A DNA stretch of 49,377 nucleotides from Saprospirales bacterium. GTDB lineage: Bacteria > Bacteroidota > Bacteroidia > Chitinophagales > UBA8649. The notes under the pieces were generated by a model, which saw only the letters and a list, made by a program, of their open reading frames with translations, ran no database searches and was not told the origin of the DNA. The stretch covers positions 1-49,377 of the forward strand of contig PAPS01000001.1 of assembly GCA_002708985.1 (NCBI GenBank), read 5' to 3'. Every line of letters starts with the position of its first letter. The first letter of the stretch is position 1. The position numbers were made by a program, and so were the translations under genes. Shown here in pieces: positions 36,611 to 43,650 of the stretch.

Positions 36611-37840
36611 ATGAAAAAGCTAGCCATACTCTCTATTGCAACCCTTTTCGCAGGGTCAACAGTATTCGCTCAAAGTGAGTGGTATTCTCACAAAATGGAC
36701 GTTTCTGTCCAAGGTAACGGTTATGCCGATTTGACAACATTGTACTACAGCGACGATGCTACTGCAGCATTTGACGCTTTGTATGATGCCTACAAGTTTC
36801 CTTCTGCTCCAGGTCAACCAACTCTCTATACTGAGATTTATGATGTAATGCAGTCGCTTAACGGTCGTAACGTTTCTCAGTTAGGTCAAACAATTCCTTT
36901 AGGTCTTGTTCCCGGCGCCAATGGTGTTTTCACCTTAGCCTTTGACCACGAGTCATTCCCAGCAGGTTCTATTATGTTCCTCGAAGACAAAGTGTCTAAC
37001 GAATGGACTGATTTGAACTCGACTCCTAATTACACATTCTCAATGAATGCTGGAGATAACCCAGATCGTTTCTTAATCCACGTTACTCCTGGCATTACAG
37101 TAAGCGGTACGGATGGTGATTGTTCTTCTTCTTCAATGATCTCTATGGATATCCCTTCATATATCGTTAATGGACAGCAAGTAACTTGGGATTACTCAAT
37201 CTCGAATGATAATGGACAAGTTGTATCTGGTTCAAGTACTGCTTCTACCGACGTAACAGTAGGTCTTGACGGTGCTCAGAACGTTACGCTTCAATTCCTT
37301 GATTACTCAGTGAATGCTACTATCAATCTTAACCAAGCAGCTACTCCTTCTATCATCCTTCCAGCTGATCTTGAAGTAGAAGCTGGTGAATCGTTCACAA
37401 TCGATGCTGACGTTACTGAAGGTGATATTATCGAATTCTACATCGACGGACAGTTAGTTTCTTCTAACGGTGCTTCTTTCTCAGGTTCTCTTGAAGCTGG
37501 TGACTACGCTGTAGAAGTTCGTGCGATAAGCGCTGAAGGTTGTGAGTCATCTGAAACAATGACGATCAAGGTGAATGAGGGTGTTACTTCGATCAATGAC
37601 TTCGCCACAGGAGAAGTATCTATCTTCTCTAACGGAAGCAATGTTGAAGTTCGATTAAGTGAAACGCTTGCTGATGCTAACATCGCGATGTACAGCATGA
37701 CAGGCCAAATGGTTGCTAACGAAACAGCAGCTGGTTCAGTGCACACCTTAAGCACTAAAAGCTTAAATAACGGTATTTACATCGTTGTCGTAAGCAATAA
37801 TGACGGGATGATGAGTCAACAGGTGGCTATCGCAAAATAA
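36611..37840 (+). CDS. Secreted protein with type IX secretion (T9SS type A) sorting domain
   Basis: A 409-residue exported protein. A signal peptide (residues 1-20, ending VFA) is followed by an N-terminal region and Ig/CARDB-like beta domains (about 170-325, for example PADLEVEAGESFTIDADVTE). The last about 80 residues have the T9SS C-terminal domain pattern (VSIFSNGSNVEVRLSETL, MYSMTGQMV, LNNGIYIVVV), so it would be sorted across the outer membrane. Codon choice (many GCT, GTT, TCT, CTT) looks more biased than in neighbours, hinting at high expression. A strong terminator follows. Exact function is unknown. Confidence 0.9.
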   Translation: MKKLAILSIATLFAGSTVFAQSEWYSHKMDVSVQGNGYADLTTLYYSDDATAAFDALYDAYKFPSAPGQPTLYTEIYDVMQSLNGRNVSQLGQTIPLGLVPGANGVFTLAFDHESFPAGSIMFLEDKVSNEWTDLNSTPNYTFSMNAGDNPDRFLIHVTPGITVSGTDGDCSSSSMISMDIPSYIVNGQQVTWDYSISNDNGQVVSGSSTASTDVTVGLDGAQNVTLQFLDYSVNATINLNQAATPSIILPADLEVEAGESFTIDADVTEGDIIEFYIDGQLVSSNGASFSGSLEAGDYAVEVRAISAEGCESSETMTIKVNEGVTSINDFATGEVSIFSNGSNVEVRLSETLADANIAMYSMTGQMVANETAAGSVHTLSTKSLNNGIYIVVVSNNDGMMSQQVAIAK

Positions 37841-37869
37841 GGTCTAACCAACATAAATGGTTTTCATGG

Positions 37870-37904
37870 AAGGGAGCACTTAGGTGCTCCCTTTCTTATT
37901 TTTG
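37870..37904 (+). terminator. Strong terminator after the T9SS cargo gene, running into a -7 element for rimM
   Basis: A perfect 10-base stem AAGGGAGCAC/GTGCTCCCTT around TTAG is followed by a T-rich tail. The tail includes TATTTTTG (37897-37904), a full TAnnTTTG match ending four bases before the rimM ATG. Terminator and next promoter therefore overlap. Confidence 0.85.
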
Positions 37905-37908
37905 TGGA

Positions 37909-38430
37909 ATGCAAGGCGCAATTCCAACGCTTAAGACCATTGGTAAAGTAGGAAGACCTCACGGTTATAAAGGAAACCTTAGGGTTTTCCTTGACTATGA
38001 TCTCGTTATTGATAGCCCTCTCTGGCTCTGGCTTGACTTTGGCTATGACTTTATTCCATTTACTATCGAGGAAATCATACGCCAACAGGGCCGAGATTGG
38101 GTGATTAAGCTCAAAAATTGCTCAAGCGAAGAGGAGGTCAAACAATATGTGAATGCTTCCTTAGCTATTAGTGAAGAAGATTTCAAACATCTACTACCAG
38201 AATCAGAAAACATCGAATCGTGGATAGGGTGGAATGCCGTGGATGCCGATGGTCAGCCTATTGGTGTAGTTCATAGCATTGACCAAAGCACAGTCAATGG
38301 CATTATAGAAATACAACATACGTCTGGATCTATGATTATTGTGCCCCACACTCCTCAAGTTGTTCTACTCGCTGAAAATGGCCAACTTACGCTCTCACTG
38401 CCCGATGGCTTGTTAGATGTGTATCTTTAA
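37909..38430 (+). CDS. rimM: Ribosome maturation factor RimM
   Basis: RimM binds S19 and assists assembly of the 30S head. The 173-residue protein has the N-terminal IGKVGRPHGYKGNLRV barrel motif and a PRC-barrel C-terminal half (SWIGWNAVDADGQPIG, IIVPHTPQVVL). The ATG at 37909 immediately follows TATTTTTG, so the transcript may have a very short or absent leader. It precedes trmD by six bases. Unlike the usual bacterial order, rpsP is not upstream here. Confidence 0.93.
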   Translation: MQGAIPTLKTIGKVGRPHGYKGNLRVFLDYDLVIDSPLWLWLDFGYDFIPFTIEEIIRQQGRDWVIKLKNCSSEEEVKQYVNASLAISEEDFKHLLPESENIESWIGWNAVDADGQPIGVVHSIDQSTVNGIIEIQHTSGSMIIVPHTPQVVLLAENGQLTLSLPDGLLDVYL

Positions 38431-38436
38431 AGTCTT

Positions 38437-39114
38437 ATGTTGCGCATAGATATCTTATCGGCAGTACCTAATCTTCTTGATAGCCCTTTTAACCATTCCA
38501 TCCTTAAACGAGCTCAAGAACGGGGGTTACTCGAAGTGCATGTCCATAATATAAGAGCCTTTGGTGTGGGAAAACATAAACAAATTGATGATTATGCCTA
38601 TGGCGGAGGAGCGGGCATGGTCATGATGTGCGAACCGCTGGCTCAGACAATTGAATCCATTCCCAATTGGGAAAAAGCCGATGACATCATCTACTTAGCT
38701 CCCGATGGTGAAACTTGGAATCAAGGCACAGCTAATCAGCTATCGCTTACCTCACATCTTATTTTGATTTGTGGTCATTACAAAGGAATTGACGAGCGCA
38801 TAAGAGCTACCTATGTTACAAGAGAGGTATCTATTGGGGACTATGTGCTCTCAGGTGGCGAACTCGGAGCTGCAATTATCGTAGATAGTATTGGCCGGTT
38901 GATTCCCGGCGCCTTAAACAATGAAAGCTCTGCATTGACCGATTCCTTTCAAGATGGGCTTTTAGCCCCTCCCGTATACACTCGACCCGAAATCTGGAGA
39001 CACCAAAAAGTTCCTGAGATTTTACGTTCAGGAAATGCTTCGAAAATTCAAGATTGGCAGGATGAACAACGCGAAAAACGAACTCAAGAGCGCCGACCCG
39101 ATCTTTTTGAGTAG
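38437..39114 (+). CDS. trmD: tRNA (guanine37-N1)-methyltransferase TrmD
   Basis: TrmD methylates G37 next to the anticodon, preventing frameshifts. The 225-residue protein has the SPOUT knot motifs: YGGGAGMVMMCEPL, LICGHYKGIDERI and SIGDYVLSGGELGA. The C-terminal TRPEIWRHQKVPEILRSGN contributes to tRNA recognition. Length and residues look normal. It follows rimM by six bases and precedes rplS by about 107. Confidence 0.97.
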   Translation: MLRIDILSAVPNLLDSPFNHSILKRAQERGLLEVHVHNIRAFGVGKHKQIDDYAYGGGAGMVMMCEPLAQTIESIPNWEKADDIIYLAPDGETWNQGTANQLSLTSHLILICGHYKGIDERIRATYVTREVSIGDYVLSGGELGAAIIVDSIGRLIPGALNNESSALTDSFQDGLLAPPVYTRPEIWRHQKVPEILRSGNASKIQDWQDEQREKRTQERRPDLFE

Positions 39115-39164
39115 ATAGATTCTCTTCTTTTTGAGAAAATATTCGAGAATTTAAGGGATTACAC

Positions 39165-39172
39165 TATCTTTG
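39165..39172 (+). promoter_or_regulatory. -7 element TATCTTTG upstream of rplS
   Basis: TATCTTTG fully matches TAnnTTTG and is 49 bases before the rplS ATG. No TTG is at the usual -33 distance. It suggests rplS can be transcribed independently of trmD. Confidence 0.5.
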
Positions 39173-39221
39173 GCGTCCGATAGTTATCGGTAAACATTAT
39201 TAAACGTTTAGAATAGACACC

Positions 39222-39575
39222 ATGGACGCAAGAATTGCTAAAGTACAAGAAGCTGTAGCGAGTGAATTTAACCACCCTGAGTTTAAGGCAGGAGACACTG
39301 TATCTGTTGACTACAAAATCAAGGAAGGGGAAAAGGAAAGAATTCAGACCTACAAAGGCGTTGTAATCAATGTTCGTGGTGAAGGAACAGACAAAATGTT
39401 TACTGTGCGTAAAATGTCTAGTGGAATCGGAGTAGAGCGTGTCTTCCCCCTGCATTCACCCTTCGTGGACAAAATTGAGGTTACTAAACGGGGTAAAGTG
39501 CGGCGCGCTAAATTATTTTACCTACGAGGACTTCGTGGTAATGCGGCGCGTATTAAAGAAAAAGTTACTCGATAA
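39222..39575 (+). CDS. rplS: 50S ribosomal protein L19
   Basis: L19 sits at the interface between the 30S and 50S subunits. The 117-residue protein has the standard signature [16 protein letters not shown], the stretch [16 protein letters not shown] and the basic [21 protein letters not shown] near the C-terminus. Length is normal. It follows trmD, as in many bacteria, and has its own likely promoter. A palindromic operator-like site and the MerC-domain gene lie downstream. Confidence 0.97.
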   Translation: MDARIAKVQEAVASEFNHPEFKAGDTVSVDYKIKEGEKERIQTYKGVVINVRGEGTDKMFTVRKMSSGIGVERVFPLHSPFVDKIEVTKRGKVRRAKLFYLRGLRGNAARIKEKVTR

Positions 39576-39595
39576 AGGAATTGCGATCATTATTT

Positions 39596-39610
39596 TGCAA
39601 CAGCGTTGCA
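39596..39610. promoter_or_regulatory. Palindromic operator-like site before the MerC-domain gene
   Basis: TGCAAC-AGC-GTTGCA is a perfect 15-base inverted repeat, overlapping a possible TTTG (39594-39597) spaced 20 bases from TATCTTAA (39618-39625). A repressor here would block the promoter. The shape resembles Fur/Zur-family sites reported in Bacteroidota, but the regulator is inferred. Confidence 0.55.
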
Positions 39611-39629
39611 CTAATTGTATCTTAACGTC

Positions 39630-40034
39630 ATGTTAAGTAACCGACAGTTCCAACTTTTTAATCTCTCATGGATTTTGAGTGTTGTATGTTTAATACATTG
39701 TATCTCATTGCCACTGATTTCTATTTTTCTTCCATTAATCAGTGTCAGCCATGAGCTAAATGCAGCAATATCCAAGTTTTTTCTATGTCTGGTAGTCATT
39801 TTGAGTTTCAACCTTGTGATAAAAAACAGGATATTATGGAGAAGTCACAAAGCCTGGATTTTACTTCTATTCCTAGGCATACTTGGAATATTTCTAAGCC
39901 ACCCACTAGGGCATTTCTTAGGATTAGAAGATCATGCACTAACCACTATTCTGATTACTGAAGTTCCTTTCACAATCGCCGTAGTGACTGGACAATTAGT
40001 ACTACTAAAAGCAGCAAGAAACTGTTATTGCTGA
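39630..40034 (+). CDS. MerC domain membrane protein
   Basis: A 134-residue protein with four predicted helices. The first ends in the MerC-type metal motif CLIHCISLPLI (His23, Cys24), but the second Cys pair of true mercury transporters is replaced. In Bacteroidota such proteins are probably metal-related rather than mercury-specific. ATG 39630 lies inside a second inverted repeat, CTTAAC-GTCAT-GTTAAG. A TTG at 39615 would add five residues. The palindromic site upstream suggests metal-responsive control, which is an inference. Confidence 0.8.
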   Translation: MLSNRQFQLFNLSWILSVVCLIHCISLPLISIFLPLISVSHELNAAISKFFLCLVVILSFNLVIKNRILWRSHKAWILLLFLGILGIFLSHPLGHFLGLEDHALTTILITEVPFTIAVVTGQLVLLKAARNCYC

Positions 40035-40095
40035 GCGAATAGTTAGAAAAAATAGTAAACCGGCTATTCTTCAATTCAATTACAAAAGACGTAAT

Positions 40096-40116
40096 CAAAA
40101 ATAGCTGATTAGCTAT
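40096..40116 (-). terminator. Terminator of the glutamate dehydrogenase gene
   Basis: Read on the minus strand, ATAGCT-AATC-AGCTAT forms a six-base stem followed by TTTT. It lies 42 bases past the gdh stop. The stem is short and AT-rich, so strength is uncertain. Confidence 0.5.
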
Positions 40117-40157
40117 AGCTTACTTATTTGCTACCAAATAGCGCATGTGTATATCGG

Positions 40158-41561
40158 TTATGGGAAGATACCCATGCCCTGATAGGCGACTCCAACCTTA
40201 GTTATAGCCAAAGTAAAGGCCGCTGTACGGAGATCAGTCTTGGTGCGCTTCTGTGTTTCCTTAATCGCGTGGTAGGCCTCAATCATAGTATCCTCTAACC
40301 CAGAGTTGACCAAATCCGTCTCATTGGAACCACGAATCATGGCTTTCTTTTCTCGAGCACCTACTGATTTACCCGTCATATCCTCAACCATCTCAATGTA
40401 ATTGAGTTGCGTATTCTCCTCAAAACGCTTCTTCATTCGACCAAAGCGAACATGTGATAGATTCTTAAGCCATTCAAAGTAAGAAACTGTCACACCACCT
40501 GCATTTGCATAGATATCCGGAAGAATTAATATGTTTTTCTTGAGTAAAATATCTTGCCCTTCGCGCGTTATTGGACCGTTGGCAGCCTCAGCAATAATTT
40601 TTGCATTGACCTTTTTTGCGTTAGACTTATTAATCTGATTTTCAAGTGCTGCTGGAATCAGAATATCGACGTCCATATATAAGATATCATTTCTTTCTTT
40701 GAGTACTGTTGAACCAGGATATTCTAGCAATGACCCGTTGGCTTGACGAAACTTGTATACTTTCTCCACATCAAATCCTTCGGCACAATAGATAGAGCCC
40801 TCACGCTCTGCAATACCTACTACTTTACACCCATATTCTTGAATGATTCGAGCTGCGTGATATCCTACATTTCCGAGGCCCTGAACAGCCACTGTTTTTC
40901 CTTCGAGGCCCACCTCTAGACCTAAGGCCTCCATGTCTTTCTTATAGCTACAGGCTACATTAAGGGCATAGACTACTCCACGTCCCGTTGCTTCTGTTCG
41001 ACCTCGGATTCCGTAGAGATTTACTGGCTTTCCAGTAACACACCCATATCCATCCACCTCACCAGGCTTCAAGGCAGAATAGGTGTCGAGTATCCAAGCC
41101 ATCTCCCGCTCACCTGATCCGTAATCCGGAGCAGGAACATCTAATCCAGGACCAATAAAATTTTTCTTAACCAATTCCGTCGTGTAACGACGCGTAATCT
41201 TTTCCATCATTGCTGGTGAGGTCTTGGAGGGACTTACCTTGATTCCTCCCTTTGCACCGCCGAAAGGAACATCTACAATGGCGCACTTATAAGTCATTAA
41301 AGCGGCCAACGCTTTTACCTCGTCCTGATTAACGGCAGTTGAGAAGCGAATACCTCCTTTTGTTGGGAGTCGGTGGTGGCTATGTTGAACCCGATAGGCT
41401 TCAATAACATGTACTTCATTTCCCATCTTAATGGGAAACTTCATGCGATATACACTATTGCATTGGCGTATTTGATCAAGTATTCCCTTTTGGAATCGGG
41501 TATACTTTGACGCCTGATCAACATAATATTCAACATCTTGGTAAAAGCTATAATTCGACAT
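40158..41561 (-). CDS. Glu/Leu/Phe/Val dehydrogenase (glutamate dehydrogenase type)
   Basis: The enzyme interconverts glutamate and 2-oxoglutarate or branched-chain equivalents with NAD(P). The 467-residue protein has the substrate block KGGIRFSTAVNQDEVKALAA, catalytic VPFGGAKGGI (the second conserved Lys) and a Rossmann domain with VAVQGLGNVGYHAARI. The Lys-Gly-Gly and Asp (VPAPDYGSGERE) residues look intact. Coenzyme choice and amino acid are not certain; glutamate is most likely by length. It is downstream of ccmBCD on the same strand but separated by about 97 bases. Confidence 0.93.
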   Translation of the reverse strand: MSNYSFYQDVEYYVDQASKYTRFQKGILDQIRQCNSVYRMKFPIKMGNEVHVIEAYRVQHSHHRLPTKGGIRFSTAVNQDEVKALAALMTYKCAIVDVPFGGAKGGIKVSPSKTSPAMMEKITRRYTTELVKKNFIGPGLDVPAPDYGSGEREMAWILDTYSALKPGEVDGYGCVTGKPVNLYGIRGRTEATGRGVVYALNVACSYKKDMEALGLEVGLEGKTVAVQGLGNVGYHAARIIQEYGCKVVGIAEREGSIYCAEGFDVEKVYKFRQANGSLLEYPGSTVLKERNDILYMDVDILIPAALENQINKSNAKKVNAKIIAEAANGPITREGQDILLKKNILILPDIYANAGGVTVSYFEWLKNLSHVRFGRMKKRFEENTQLNYIEMVEDMTGKSVGAREKKAMIRGSNETDLVNSGLEDTMIEAYHAIKETQKRTKTDLRTAAFTLAITKVGVAYQGMGIFP

Positions 41562-41658
41562 AGTTTATGTTTTTATGACTAAATGAAGGTAAGCAGGAAA
41601 AAGCCCTAATTTTTAAAATATTTTAAAAAAATGATTGAGCACAATGTATCGAAGATGA

Positions 41659-41829
41659 TTAACTCTCGAGCTTACGCAATCGTCTCTCAAGGTAAACAAG
41701 CACTCCTCCTAATCCAAGGAATACAATAAGAAGTACAATGATTACTACGGGATATTTTCCATCACCCCTAGGATTAAAAAAACCTACCTTACTGAGTAGA
41801 GCCAATAGCTGCATTAAAATTATCATCAT
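41659..41829 (-). CDS. ccmD: CcmD-like small membrane protein (56 residues)
   Basis: This short gene reads MMIILMQLLALLSKVGFFNP, then a GDGKYPVVIIVLLIVFLGLG helix start and a basic tail ending LERRLRKLES. One transmembrane helix with a charged cytoplasmic coil just after ccmC is the standard CcmD layout. CcmD helps release holo-CcmE from the CcmABC complex. ATG 41829 is four bases after the ccmC stop, in the same operon. The family is poorly conserved, so the assignment rests on position and topology. Confidence 0.82.
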   Translation of the reverse strand: MMIILMQLLALLSKVGFFNPRGDGKYPVVIIVLLIVFLGLGGVLVYLERRLRKLES

Positions 41830-41833
41830 TCTG

Positions 41834-42871
41834 CTAGTTTATATTTTTTAAAGCGTGCATCCTTCGGAGGATATCAAAGATCCAAAAACCAATGAATGTC
41901 CATCCAATAACGGCAGGATAAAATACGATGCGAAGCGCATTATCTAAATCATACGATGAAAATGCAGGATTACCACCCTGCCCTGGATGTAAACTATCTA
42001 CGCCTTGTAATCGCGGAAGAACAAAAATGAACATGATATAAATCACAAAAGCAATCACGTTATATGTTGCACTTATGCGGGCTCGCTTTCGAGGATTATC
42101 GATACTGTTTCTTAAAAGGAAATATGCCAAGTACATCAAAACCCCAAGACCCGCTCCATTTAATTTAGCATCGTTGACCCAAAATGCGCCCCACGTATAC
42201 TTCGCCCACACCATACCGGTAAGCAGTCCCAGAATACCAAATCCAAGACCAACAGCATTAGCCAAGGATGCCCAAACATCGCGCTCAAGATTATTTCCAA
42301 GAATGTACTTGATGGCATAGATAAATCCAAAAAGCAATAAACCAACCATACCAAACCACATAGTAACATGAAACATAAGGTTCCGAATGGTCTCATCTAA
42401 AATACGTCGATTGGGGAAGACAAATCCTTCACTCCCTCTTGAAAAGGATGAAATATCCTCGCTAGTCAAATTCTCAACCCGTTGAACACCTTTAGAAGGA
42501 ATTGCATTGTCTGAGCCCACTAAACCCATTGTCTGCGAGAAGACAACCAAGTCGAGATATGCCGCCTCTCCGCTGCTATCGGAAAAACGAATGTTACTGA
42601 GTGGAATGATTAAACTATCTGCTCCTTCAATGGAGTAGTCGGTAATGGAATAGTATCCGTCGGGGCTATGAGCCCAAAGTTTCAATGTATTTTCGCCGAG
42701 AACAAAATCAGCATTGTGCGCCTTGACAGATAACAAGGTATCGGTGTTTTGTTCTATTAGGCTCACTTGTATACCAGAACTCAAGGGAGTTGCCAAGGCC
42801 ATAAATATGGCATAGAATGTTAAGCACAGCCCAAGAACTTTCCACCACCAATGTCGCAATAATCGATTCAA
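41834..42871 (-). CDS. ccmC: CcmC/CcsA-type haem transfer protein with an extra exported domain
   Basis: CcmC presents haem to CcmE at the outer face of the membrane. The 345-residue protein is about 100 longer than the E. coli one. The extra length is an extracytoplasmic region (about 33-150) between helix 1 and the rest. The haem-handling motif reads YTWGAFWVNDAKLNG (W227, G228, W231, D234), with likely axial ligands His168 (FHVTMWF) and His295 (LHPGQGG). It lies between ccmB and ccmD with 4-11-base gaps. Confidence 0.9.
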   Translation of the reverse strand: MNRLLRHWWWKVLGLCLTFYAIFMALATPLSSGIQVSLIEQNTDTLLSVKAHNADFVLGENTLKLWAHSPDGYYSITDYSIEGADSLIIPLSNIRFSDSSGEAAYLDLVVFSQTMGLVGSDNAIPSKGVQRVENLTSEDISSFSRGSEGFVFPNRRILDETIRNLMFHVTMWFGMVGLLLFGFIYAIKYILGNNLERDVWASLANAVGLGFGILGLLTGMVWAKYTWGAFWVNDAKLNGAGLGVLMYLAYFLLRNSIDNPRKRARISATYNVIAFVIYIMFIFVLPRLQGVDSLHPGQGGNPAFSSYDLDNALRIVFYPAVIGWTFIGFWIFDILRRMHALKNIN

Positions 42872-42882
42872 ATTTTCCCGAG

Positions 42883-43560
42883 TTAATCACCCCAAATATA
42901 GGGAAAGAGCAGTAAGCTTAAGCCAAGAATTAAGCCATCAAAAATCAACAGAGAAGAAAGATTATAAAGGCTGAAACCCTGCGCATACACAAGATCAATT
43001 GAGCTCAATTTTTTGAGTATAAATAGCAGCAGAGGAATAGCCAAAGGAAAACCAAGTACCACCGCTAAAATCTGACTTTGAGTGGTCTTCGAGGCCATTG
43101 ACGCAATCAATGTAAACAGTGTAGTCATTCCCAAAACACCACAAAACATTACGGCAATCCATTGAATACTAAGCATATAACTATAAGCAAAAACTTGATG
43201 AAAAATCAGGGTGAGCAGCAAGGAATGAAAAAGCGTCGTGACAAGAGACGACAATAATTTTCCTGCAAAATAAACCAGAGGGTGTAGCACGGAATAATAG
43301 TACAAGTCCCTACCCGATGCATCTCGAAAAAAAGAGGACGAGGTAGAATTGACTATGGTAAAAATCATAACCAACCAAAAAATTACATGAATCACCTGAC
43401 CCGATGCACCAGCACGCCCAAGAAGAACCAGTCCTGCATACAACAAATAACTAGCTACCACTACAAACATGGTCTGAGCCGCCAGGCCTTGCAAGTGTCG
43501 AAGTTCTGCCCTAAGCTCGTTGCCAAGAAAGACCCAATATGTAGAAATTTTACTACTCAT
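42883..43560 (-). CDS. ccmB: Haem exporter permease CcmB
   Basis: CcmB is the six-helix membrane partner of the CcmA ATPase in the complex that releases holo-CcmE. The 225-residue protein has the expected hydrophobic profile with the loop NSTSSSFFRDASGRDLYYYS and YFAGKLLSSLVTTLFHSLLL. The ccmA gene is not in this window. It starts the ccmB-ccmC-ccmD series; an unknown secreted-protein gene is divergent 90 bases away. Confidence 0.88.
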   Translation of the reverse strand: MSSKISTYWVFLGNELRAELRHLQGLAAQTMFVVVASYLLYAGLVLLGRAGASGQVIHVIFWLVMIFTIVNSTSSSFFRDASGRDLYYYSVLHPLVYFAGKLLSSLVTTLFHSLLLTLIFHQVFAYSYMLSIQWIAVMFCGVLGMTTLFTLIASMASKTTQSQILAVVLGFPLAIPLLLFILKKLSSIDLVYAQGFSLYNLSSLLIFDGLILGLSLLLFPYIWGD

Positions 43561-43650
43561 TATGCTATTTTGACTTGTTCTGCGTTATGAAAGTACAAAT
43601 CCAGGAAACATCTATAATTTGGGTGACGTTATTTGTATAAGATTCGAGGC

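Noticed and set aside
39119-39150. Alternative hairpins (ATTCTC with GAGAA or GAGAAT) after trmD
   Set aside because: Arms are short and AT-rich; no firm case for an attenuator or ribosomal protein binding site.
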